Shown here one piece after another: positions 1-6,057 of a stretch of 15,138 nucleotides of DNA. The notes under the pieces were generated by a model. That model worked only from the letters and a program-made list of their open reading frames with translations, did not search any database and had not been told where the DNA came from. How positions within the stretch are numbered: the first letter of the stretch is position 1; every line of letters begins with the position of its first letter. A program made the translations under genes and the position numbers. The DNA lies in contig JAIRNN010000041.1 in assembly GCA_031257995.1 (NCBI GenBank), forward strand, positions 1 through 15,138, written 5' to 3'. Source of the stretch: Spirochaetaceae bacterium. GTDB lineage: Bacteria > Spirochaetota > Spirochaetia > Treponematales > Breznakiellaceae.

Positions 1-54
1 CTCGGCTTTGAATTCCCTGGTGTACACCCGCCGTTCCTTGTCTTGCTTTCCCAT
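1..54 (-). CDS. IS3-type transposase OrfA, N-terminal 18 codons (partial)
   Basis: The frame starts at ATG 54 on the minus strand and runs off the window edge. The 18 visible residues are rich in K and R and end in VYTREFKAE. This is the usual opening of the Transposase_8 (IS3 OrfA) helix-turn-helix protein, where a Y-(S/T)-x-E-F-K motif precedes the first helix. AGGAG lies 8 nt upstream of the ATG (59-67 region), and the putative IS end lies a further ~50 bp upstream. OrfA binds the element's ends and normally forms the OrfAB transposase with the downstream orfB by programmed frameshifting. Too little is visible to name the IS or to say whether it is intact. Confidence 0.6.
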   Translation of the reverse strand, partial: MGKQDKERRVYTREFKAE

Positions 55-118
55 CTTTTTCTCCTCTTACATTATATTTCCCGCTTATTTTTGTATCTAC
101 CAGATAGGGTAAGGTCCA
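1..118 (-). mobile_element. End of an IS3-like insertion sequence (continues beyond the window edge)
   Basis: On the minus strand the element seems to begin at 118 with TGGACCTTACCC, a TG-starting end as is usual for IS3-family inverted repeats. A short leader, a ribosome binding site and an orfA-like start at 54 follow. The plus-strand sequence from 118 on reads as the tail of an unrelated gene, so 118 is probably the insertion junction. The other end is outside the window, so neither the inverted repeat partner nor a target duplication can be checked. Confidence 0.55.
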
Positions 119-210
119 TAACAAACTATGTGAAATCAGAAGGGACGGCAGATCATTACAAACAACTACAGAAGATGAGAAATAACGAACAGCCTACATT
201 GTTTGATTAA
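118..210 (+). pseudogene. 3' remnant (31 codons) of a gene cut by the IS, with a clamp-binding-like C-terminus
   Basis: From the IS junction an open plus-strand frame gives 30 residues ending NNEQPTLFD and a TAA at 208-210. A strong intrinsic terminator follows 24 bp later, as expected for a genuine gene end. The residues are charged and look coding. The tail QPTLF fits the loose Qxx(L/M)F pattern of bacterial beta-clamp-binding peptides, which often close DNA polymerases, mismatch-repair proteins and some methyltransferases. The family cannot be identified from 30 residues. If 118 is the true IS boundary, the gene has lost its 5' part. Confidence 0.4.
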
Positions 211-234
211 ATATCGAACAAAAATCTTAAAATA

Positions 235-261
235 CCCCGCCCCTTGGGGCGGGGATTTTTT
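235..261. terminator. Strong intrinsic terminator, possibly bidirectional
   Basis: CCCCGCCCC, a TT centre and GGGGCGGGG form a perfect 9-bp stem (235-254). ATTTTTT follows on the plus strand. An A-rich stretch (219-234) on the other side would give a U-rich tail on the minus transcript as well. It ends the truncated gene at 118-210 and separates it from the fliA side. Confidence 0.85.
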
Positions 262-578
262 ATTGCGCGATAGCGGCGATGACCGTTCCCAAAGCGATGA
301 TCGCATACACGTTGTCAATGGGTTTCTATCTCATTATGCCATCCGGCGAGGACGTTAAAATAACTAAGCCCGCCTCCGAACCGAGGGTCTGGTAATCCCC
401 CGGCATTCATCGCAGGCTTCATCACAGGGAACCGCAGATGACACGAATTAGCACAGATAAACACGGATTAAGAGGCGTGCCGTGCGATAAATCCGTGCAA
501 TCCGCAACTATCCGCGCTATCTGCGGTTAAATGTGATTGAGTCCCGTGATTATCTGCCGGAAAGGAAAACTGGCGGGA
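262..578. repeat. Gene-free stretch with degenerate dispersed repeat
   Basis: No credible gene is seen. 400-530 carries words of the type aaccgcagatgacac and ctatctgcggttaaa, which recur in altered form at 2780-2840 and 4650-4675. They look like pieces of a dispersed intergenic repeat. A 7-bp inverted repeat, AGTCCCG / CGGGACT (540-546 and 574-580), lies just past the fliA stop codon. It has no T-tract, so it is at best a weak terminator. Confidence 0.5.
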
Positions 579-1385
579 CTACATGATCCCTTTTCGCACC
601 GAGGTGAGCTGGGAACGGATTCTGAGCATGGCTTTGGTGTGAAGTTGGGAGACCCGCGACTCGGTAATGTCGAGTACTTGGCCGATCTCGCGCAGGGTAA
701 GGTCTTCATAATGGTACAAAATGATGATCTTTTTCTCTTTTTCCGGCAGTTGGCTGATGACATCGACCACGATACGGACAATCTCATCGCGCTCGGCGAT
801 CACATCGGGCTTGTAGGGTTCGGGAGCCTCAATGCTGTCCTGGATAGAAACCTTGTCGTTTTCGTCACCTGAGAACCAGACATCGTTCAACGAAAGGATG
901 GAGGTACCGGAGATCTTCATCATCGTGCGGAGAAACTCGGACTCGTCCATTTTGAGATACTCGGCGATTTCCTGATCGGTAGCGGGGCGGCCTTTTTGGG
1001 CTTCCAATGTCGAGATGGCCTCTTCCACCTCGCGGGTCTTCTGCCGCACCGAACGGGGCACCCAGTCGGTTGAACGAAGCTCGTCAAAGATCGCCCCCCG
1101 GATCCGGGTTACCGCATAGGTCTTGAACTTAACGTTTTTTTCGGGATCGAATTTGTCGATGGCATCGAGAAGACCGAAGGTACCGCAACTGACCAGATCG
1201 TCAAACTCAACGTTTGCCGGCATACCCGCAACCACCTTGCCCGCCACATACTTCACAAGCGGGGCATACTGCCGAATAAACCCATCCCTCAGTTTGGGAT
1301 TTCTGGTGCGGTGGTATTCCACCCAAAGAGCGTCTTCTTTTTGAGCAGCCAGATCTCCCTGAACCGGCGCCTCATCATTTGCCAT
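579..1385 (-). CDS. fliA: FliA/WhiG-type flagellar RNA polymerase sigma factor (sigma-28)
   Basis: The 268-residue protein has the full sigma-28 layout. Region 2 (about 36-110) contains QYAPLVKYVAG, EFDDLVSCGTFGLLDAID and DWVPRSVRQK, which recognise and melt the -10 element. Region 3 is about 115-165. Region 4 (about 205-258) has a helix-turn-helix at LTLREIGQVLDITESRVSQ that reads the -35. In spirochaetes this sigma factor directs late flagellar genes, here in the periplasmic flagella. The length is normal for the family. The ATG is preceded by GAGGAT, which overlaps the stop codon of the upstream gene 9 nt away, so the two are probably translated from one message. No anti-sigma gene (flgM) is visible in the window. 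Confidence 0.95.
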   Translation of the reverse strand: MANDEAPVQGDLAAQKEDALWVEYHRTRNPKLRDGFIRQYAPLVKYVAGKVVAGMPANVEFDDLVSCGTFGLLDAIDKFDPEKNVKFKTYAVTRIRGAIFDELRSTDWVPRSVRQKTREVEEAISTLEAQKGRPATDQEIAEYLKMDESEFLRTMMKISGTSILSLNDVWFSGDENDKVSIQDSIEAPEPYKPDVIAERDEIVRIVVDVISQLPEKEKKIIILYHYEDLTLREIGQVLDITESRVSQLHTKAMLRIRSQLTSVRKGIM

Positions 1386-1394
1386 CGTTCATCC

Positions 1395-1937
1395 TCATTC
1401 ATCGTCCAACAATAAACTCTGTATCGTACCGGCCAGCTTTTTGGGATCGGCCTTCGCTATACTATCCGCCTCCGGAACCCGCGCGTACACCTTTTGGTTC
1501 CCAGCAGACGGAGTATCTACAGGCCGGGGCATCTCCTCAAACGTATTCGCGTTCGCATCAGCATTCTCATTCAAAATGTTAAAGTCTATAGGCTTAAAAG
1601 AGCCGTCTATGCCTTCCCCATCACCAGTATAACCTATCGCCGAATTTTGTTCCAGTCCCTTCCCGTTTTGACCGAAAACGAGGCCCCCTATGCCGTCCTC
1701 ATCGTCATCGCCCACAGAAACGTCCACATTACCTTCCCATCCGGTTTCCTTCGGATCCGCAACCAAGAATCGCCTAAACAGGAGAGTTGCCCCCAACCCA
1801 AACAAGAAGAATCCCGCCCCAAAGATCAGCGGCCGCAACAACAGCACCGGAAACCTGACCCTGCTTACCAACGCTATCAACAGGGATAACGTGAAAGCGC
1901 AACCGCCCGCAATCATCGCCGGTTTATATTTCTCCAT
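1395..1937 (-). CDS. Small membrane protein with an acidic tail, cotranscribed with fliA
   Basis: The 180-residue protein has two hydrophobic segments (about 6-25 and 30-55) joined by a short basic turn. A long soluble tail follows with an acidic run at 74-81 (VGDDDE) and many D, E, N and G residues. By the positive-inside rule the basic residues at 54-57 suggest the tail may be cytoplasmic, but this is uncertain. No catalytic motif is seen and I do not recognise the domain. AAGGAT 7 nt upstream supports the ATG at 1937. The 9-nt gap to fliA and the shared signals make one transcription unit, so a flagellar or sigma-related role is plausible but unproven. Treponemal flagellar operons do carry small uncharacterised genes beside fliA. 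Confidence 0.85.
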   Translation of the reverse strand: MEKYKPAMIAGGCAFTLSLLIALVSRVRFPVLLLRPLIFGAGFFLFGLGATLLFRRFLVADPKETGWEGNVDVSVGDDDEDGIGGLVFGQNGKGLEQNSAIGYTGDGEGIDGSFKPIDFNILNENADANANTFEEMPRPVDTPSAGNQKVYARVPEADSIAKADPKKLAGTIQSLLLDDE

Positions 1938-2020
1938 ACTTATCCTTAATACCGCATATTTGTTGCTGCCGATGGAGCATCAAAAGGATGTGCTTCCCTA
2001 TTCGGAGCAAACAGCGGGCG

Positions 2021-2683
2021 TTACCATTTTCCCGGTACAAAGTCTTCCGGCTGCGGAATGGGCTCTACCGCTTCGTCTGAAAGTTCCAGCACATAAAAGC
2101 CGGATGTATGGGCGTGATTTTTTACTTCGGGATCGACAACCACCCCGGCTATTGCCCCCAAGAGCTGTTTGCCGTTTACTAGTTCAGGCGGATACTGCCG
2201 GATAAGCCCCATCCGTTTTACGTGCCGGTCGACATCTTCCATTTTGTTCAGATCGCGTTTCACTTCAACCGCCATACACATATCCGTGTCGACGAGCAGA
2301 ATGTCAATATCGGTTTTCTGCTCGTTCTTTTCGTTATAAATGGGGATACGCTGGCAGGCGCGTCTAAGGCCGTATTGGGGAAACTTTTCCCCCAAACGGG
2401 CGGCAAACAGCGATTCGATCAGTTCCCCCATCGAACGGTTCAGCCCGCCGGCATTGCCGCACACCCGGTCCACCGTTTTTTCCCGTTTTCTCAACTCCTC
2501 GGCGGCTTCCTTTTGCTGTTCGGTGTTTTCCTTTTGCAGTTTGGTAACGTCCGCGAGTAACCGATCAATTTCCCTGAGCCGTTTGCGGTCTTCCATCATG
2601 GTAATCCAAACTTTTTCAAAAGTAAGACCCTTTCCCTCTTCGAGGGCCTGTTCCGGTGTCATTTCTTGCATTATTTCCTGCAT
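2021..2683 (-). CDS. Coiled-coil plus PD-(D/E)XK nuclease-like protein (DUF3782-like)
   Basis: The 220-residue protein has a charged helical first third (about 22-75, K/E/Q-rich, likely coiled coil) and a second half with a nuclease-fold pattern. The pattern is a helix with E90, the strand TDIDILLVD (D125, D127), then AVEVKRD (E140-V-K142), matching the D...ExK core of PD-(D/E)XK enzymes. Many such proteins are uncharacterised and common in cyanobacteria, spirochaetes and filamentous bacteria. I chose ATG 2683 because GAGAGG lies 8 nt upstream. An in-frame ATG at 2707 would add eight residues but has no ribosome binding site. The gene sits 83 bp upstream of the membrane-protein/fliA pair and may be an accessory insertion in front of it. 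The substrate is unknown. Confidence 0.8.
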   Translation of the reverse strand: MQEIMQEMTPEQALEEGKGLTFEKVWITMMEDRKRLREIDRLLADVTKLQKENTEQQKEAAEELRKREKTVDRVCGNAGGLNRSMGELIESLFAARLGEKFPQYGLRRACQRIPIYNEKNEQKTDIDILLVDTDMCMAVEVKRDLNKMEDVDRHVKRMGLIRQYPPELVNGKQLLGAIAGVVVDPEVKNHAHTSGFYVLELSDEAVEPIPQPEDFVPGKW

Positions 2684-3018
2684 AATAACCTCTCTACCGA
2701 ATAACATATCATATCAGAACGTTCTTGTCCAGCAATTTTGCGTTTAGTTCGGCAATGTTCATTTAATCACGAATTAATCTAGGGGCCTTCTTCATCTGTG
2801 TGTATCTGTCCAATCTGTGTCCTCTGTGGTTCCTTGTGATGAAGGCCGTGATTAATGCCGGGGGCGTTGCGGGGACGGCAGTGCCCCGCAGAGGGGGTAG
2901 CGTAAGACCCTAAGCCCGCTTACGGGCGGCGGGCTGGAGCGAGGGGGAGACTTCCCCCTATCTTTTCAAAACTCGCACACACTTGGCAAATAAAGCCGTA
3001 ACGTGGTAGACTGGGCCT
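2684..3018. repeat. Intergenic repeats: imperfect palindrome plus one copy of repeat Q
   Basis: 2763-2857 is an imperfect palindrome. TAATCACG ... GGCCTTC ... CATC on the left is mirrored by GATGAAGGCCGTGATTA on the right, around a centre rich in ctgtgt words. 2881-2951 is a plus-strand copy of the repeat called Q here, which also occurs at 9425-9496 (minus) and 10656-10726 (plus). Shared blocks are CCCCGCAGAGGGGGTAGCG and GGAGCGAGGGGGAGAC. Inside it AGCCCGC / GCGGGCT can form a hairpin, and TGCGGGG / CCCCGCA (2868-2890) forms another at its edge. No gene is seen. Confidence 0.65.
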
Positions 3019-4314
3019 ATGTTTCTGGTCTTCTGCCCGTTGGCGGGTTCTCCTAAGGCGGCGCACAAGTTCGGTCTCTTTCTCTGCTGGTTTCTTCTGG
3101 GATGCGCCGTGCTGTTTCCGGCGGAAGCTACGGGCGATTATGCGGCGAAAACCGTGAAGCTGGTGGTGTATGGGCCAAGCGACGAGATTTTTATCTGGTG
3201 GGGCCATGCGGCGATTGCCGTAGAGTATGAAAACGGCGCGGCGTTCACCTATGACTGGGGCATCTTTGACTATCCCGGCGACGATTTTCTCGCCGCGTTC
3301 TTTCAGAATCAGGTGAAATACCGGAGCGCAAAATCGTACACGCGCTACGACATGGAGTCGTATTTTGCCGAAGACCGCGATATTGTCGTGTATACGCTCG
3401 ATCTGGACGAAGCGGGCAAGGAGGCGATGATCCGTTACGCGGAAGAAGACGTTCTCCCCGAAAATTGCTGGTATGACTACGATGATTTCACGAACAATTG
3501 TTCCACGGGGATACGCGATCTGATTGATCTGGGGACGGGCGGACAACTGCGCGCGTGGGCGGAAAATGAAAAAGGGCGGTTTACGCTGCGGCAGCACATA
3601 CGGCGGTTCATGGCCTTTCATCCCTGGGTGGACTGGTACACGAGCTTTTTGATTGGCCGGATGCTCGACCGGGAAACGACGGCGTGGGACGAGATGTTTT
3701 TGCCGGTTGAAGTGGGGCGGCATATCCGCGATTTCAGTTTGACCGGGACGGACGGCGAGAAGCGTAAACTGGTCACCCATGCCGAACTGTTGAACCAGAG
3801 CAAAACCCGCCAGTCCGTGCTGAACTCGCCGCCCGACGAGCTCGCCCGGAGTTTTATTGCCGGCATGTTCATCGCCCTCCTCTTTGTGTGGGCGGCGCGT
3901 AACGACAAGCACAAGCGGGCACTGCGCATAACGTCCGGTATCCTGCAAAGCGCGGCGGGTCTTTTTTTCGGCCTTTTCGGTCTTGCCGTGCTTCTCGCGC
4001 CGGTCTTTGCCGGGAACGAATACCTTGCCCACAACAACAACGCGCTTTTTGTGAACCCGGTTCTCCTCATGGCCGTGCCGCTGGGTATTCTCTCCAGTCT
4101 GGGGAAAAATATCCGCCTCGGCAAAAGAACGCTCCCGGCGGAAAAGGCGTTGCGTGTGTTGTGGACGTATATGCTTTTGGCCGTTCTCGCCGCGCTCTTG
4201 CTCAACCTGTCCCCGTCCTTGCGGCAGGCAAACGGAAGCCCCATCGTGTTTACCCTGCCCATCGTGCTCGCCTTCGTATTTGGCGATATAGCCGTTCCGT
4301 TTAAGAAAAGATAA
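3019..4314 (+). CDS. DUF4105-domain membrane protein, candidate lipoprotein N-acyltransferase (Lnb-like)
   Basis: The 431-residue protein opens with a hydrophobic signal-like segment (about 17-35). A soluble extracytoplasmic domain follows (about 45-270), then five predicted membrane helices (about 276-293, 304-331, 343-360, 378-397, 408-425). The soluble part has the DUF4105 marks: WWGHAAI with H63 and FTNNCSTGIRDL with C161, a His/Cys pair in a papain-like layout. DUF4105 proteins of Bacteroides (Lnb) have been reported to N-acylate lipoproteins, which is the basis for the proposed role; activity here is inferred. The ATG at 3019 has no clear ribosome binding site, so the start is uncertain. 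The gene stands alone between repeat-rich regions. The long open frame opposite it is a shadow. Confidence 0.8.
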   Translation: MFLVFCPLAGSPKAAHKFGLFLCWFLLGCAVLFPAEATGDYAAKTVKLVVYGPSDEIFIWWGHAAIAVEYENGAAFTYDWGIFDYPGDDFLAAFFQNQVKYRSAKSYTRYDMESYFAEDRDIVVYTLDLDEAGKEAMIRYAEEDVLPENCWYDYDDFTNNCSTGIRDLIDLGTGGQLRAWAENEKGRFTLRQHIRRFMAFHPWVDWYTSFLIGRMLDRETTAWDEMFLPVEVGRHIRDFSLTGTDGEKRKLVTHAELLNQSKTRQSVLNSPPDELARSFIAGMFIALLFVWAARNDKHKRALRITSGILQSAAGLFFGLFGLAVLLAPVFAGNEYLAHNNNALFVNPVLLMAVPLGILSSLGKNIRLGKRTLPAEKALRVLWTYMLLAVLAALLLNLSPSLRQANGSPIVFTLPIVLAFVFGDIAVPFKKR

Positions 4315-4349
4315 AGAGGGGGAAGTCTTCTCCTCGCTCTCGTCCCTCC

Positions 4350-4610
4350 GGGGAATTGATAATGGAAAATGGTAACTATTCAGTCGATCAATGAAACCCA
4401 AGAAATTAACCACGGAAGGCACGGAATTACGCGGAATTTTACTCTGTAATCCTGCTTTTCCGCGTCAAGCCCTGAGTTTTCAGTGGTTTTTATTCCTGAT
4501 TTTCCATGCGACTGAATAGTTACGGAAAATGATAGGAAGGAAACGCACGGCCTCCAAAATCCGCCATTATCCATTTTCAATTATCAATTTTCCATTCCCC
4601 CGTAGGGGGG
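4350..4610 (+). repeat. Hairpin repeat R, copy 1, split by a MITE
   Basis: The outer arms are GGAATTGATAATGGAAAATG (4351-4371 region) and CATTATCCATTTTCAATTATC (4565-4585 region). They are inverted copies of each other and match, in reverse orientation, copy 2 at 10361-10493. The middle block ataggaagg...cctccaaaatcc is also shared with copy 2. The MITE at 4372-4523 interrupts the left arm. Confidence 0.75.
4372..4523 (+). mobile_element. IS66-type MITE, copy 1 (152 bp, 8-bp target duplication)
   Basis: It is bounded by perfect 15-bp inverted ends, GTAACTATTCAGTCG (4372-4386) and its complement (4509-4523). GGAAAATG stands immediately outside on both sides (4364-4371 and 4524-4531), an exact 8-bp target duplication. 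Ends beginning GTAA with 8-bp duplications are typical of the IS66 family. No coding capacity is present, so it must have been moved in trans. The interior has an imperfect palindrome from ACCACGGAAGG to TCAGTGGTT around CGCGGAA / TTCCGCG. Confidence 0.9.
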
Positions 4611-4661
4611 AAGCCCCCGCAACGCCCCATCTACAAGTGTAATCTGCCGCCATTTATGGTG

Positions 4662-5717
4662 CTATCTGCGGTTAAACATGTATCCAAGCCCATAGCGTAT
4701 AAGGCGGTCAACCAGAGTCTCGTAGGAAACGCCGCTTTGTTCCCACAGTTTTGGGTACATGCTGATCTTGGTAAATCCCGGCATGGTGTTGATCTCGTTC
4801 ACGATGATGTTGCCGTCCTTTTTCACAAAAAAATCTACACGGGATAAGTCTGCGCAGTTCAGAATCAGAAAGACTTTAACCGCAGTTTCGCGGATTTTTT
4901 CCGTAACGTCGTCCGGCAGTTTCGCGGGGATTTCGATTCTCGCGCCGTTTTCGTCGATATACTTCGCGTTGTAGGAATAAAATTCATGCGAGGCAATGAT
5001 CTCGCCCGCGCACGATGCCTTCGCGCCGGCGCCGTTTCCCAAGACGGCGCACTCGACTTCGCGGCCTTCAATAAATTCCTCGACAATCACCTTGTCATCG
5101 TAGAAAAAAGCGTCGTTGACCGCATTGAGCCATTCATCTTCGCCGTGGACTTTGTGTACGCCGACCGACGACCCCATGTTTGCCGGTTTCACGAAGAGCG
5201 GCAACCCCAGTTTCGCGGTAATTGCGGAAAAGTCCGGAATCCCGCCGTCTTTACGCAATGTCACAAAACCGGCGATGGGCACACCTTCCGCGCGAAGCAG
5301 TTTTTTGGATGTCTCCTTGTCCATGGCAAGCGCCGACCCAAGTACGCCGGAACCGACAAAAGGCACGCCGCTCATCTTGAGAAGGCCCTGTACCGTGCCG
5401 TCTTCACCGAACGGGCCGTGTAAAACGGGAAACACCACGTCAAAAAGCGATTTCAACCGGCCGCACTCAAAAGGAACGAGATTTTTTTCGTCAAGGCAAA
5501 TGGTCTTGGGATTTTCCCCGTTGAGCAGAAACCCGCCAAAATCCGCCCCGTCTTGCCGTTCCCGCCAAAGCCAGCGTCCGTCTTTGGTAATGCCGATGAG
5601 CGTCTTCTCGTATTGCGCCGGGTCCGCTGCCGAGGCAATGTTCTTGACCGACTGCAACGACACCTCGTGTTCCGCCGACCGGCCCCCGCAAAGAAACGCG
5701 ACTTTCACCTTTTCCAT
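4662..5717 (-). CDS. ddl: D-alanine--D-alanine ligase
   Basis: This cytoplasmic ATP-grasp enzyme joins two D-Ala with ATP to make the dipeptide that closes the peptidoglycan stem peptide. All family marks are present, numbered from ATG 5717 (351 residues): CGGRSAEHEVS near the start, HGPFGEDG (100-107), FVKPANMGSSVGV (175-187), the omega-loop EFYSYNAKY (245-253), RVDFF (293-297) and NEINTMPGFT (307-316). The tyrosine in the omega-loop fits D-Ala as second substrate rather than the D-lactate of VanA-type ligases. A GTG at 5726 is possible, but the purine-rich AAGGTGG just upstream of ATG 5717 looks like its ribosome binding site, so the shorter form is preferred. The gene stands alone and diverges from the transporter operon. 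Confidence 0.96.
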   Translation of the reverse strand: MEKVKVAFLCGGRSAEHEVSLQSVKNIASAADPAQYEKTLIGITKDGRWLWRERQDGADFGGFLLNGENPKTICLDEKNLVPFECGRLKSLFDVVFPVLHGPFGEDGTVQGLLKMSGVPFVGSGVLGSALAMDKETSKKLLRAEGVPIAGFVTLRKDGGIPDFSAITAKLGLPLFVKPANMGSSVGVHKVHGEDEWLNAVNDAFFYDDKVIVEEFIEGREVECAVLGNGAGAKASCAGEIIASHEFYSYNAKYIDENGARIEIPAKLPDDVTEKIRETAVKVFLILNCADLSRVDFFVKKDGNIIVNEINTMPGFTKISMYPKLWEQSGVSYETLVDRLIRYGLGYMFNRR

Positions 5718-6057
5718 ACCCACCACCTTATCTACTACCTTAACACATTTTACGGCTACCGTCTACAGAGAAAAATGAGCCGCGAAGGCGAATAGGGATG
5801 GTACTTACTGTTGTATTTACTGGCCGGCTTTACAGGCGAATTGAAAACCGGCAAAACAGACAGATTGACGTTAGAACGCGCATCTGTCTGAAAAAACTTT
5901 CTGCGCCTTATTCGCGGTTAAATTATCAGAGATTCGCTTGAGGTTTTGAAAAATATCATATTTTCAAGGGATTTTCTGTCTTAAACGCGCAACTCGCTTG
6001 ACACTTTTTTTCGGCTTGTAGTATAATAGAGTATCAAATTTTTATTATGGAGGTTTT
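5718..6057. other. Divergent intergenic region, ddl / sugar transporter
   Basis: It holds a copy of repeat S (5778-5856), a 9-bp inverted repeat CAGACAGAT / ATCTGTCTG (5857-5865 and 5882-5890) and a 7-bp inverted repeat TTGAAAA / TTTTCAA (5946-5952 and 5961-5967). The transporter promoter is at 5998-6027. The first inverted repeat would lie in the ddl leader and is followed by TTTT on the minus strand. The second lies about 30 bp upstream of the transporter -35 and could be an operator. No gene was seen. Confidence 0.55.
5998..6027 (+). promoter_or_regulatory. Near-consensus sigma-70 promoter of the sugar transporter operon
   Basis: TTGACA at 5998-6003 and TATAAT at 6022-6027 match both hexamers exactly, with an 18-bp spacer. 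Transcription would start near 6034. The Shine-Dalgarno GGAGG (6049-6053) lies 4 nt before the ATG at 6058, giving a leader of only about 25 nt. Confidence 0.85.

Larger units (their letters stand above)
4315..4661. other. Gene-free stretch between the DUF4105 gene and ddl
   Basis: It holds repeat R copy 1 with its nested MITE (4350-4610), a C-rich piece (4602-4630) and a tatctgcggttaaa word at 4660-4675 that also occurs at 515-530. No gene and no convincing terminator for either flanking gene were found. The two genes converge here. Confidence 0.6.

Noticed and set aside
2920..4422. 500-codon open frame opposite the DUF4105 gene
   Set aside because: Very rich in R, H and K with no domain, and it runs fully antisense to a gene with clear motifs and membrane helices. 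It is a shadow of GC-biased codon use.
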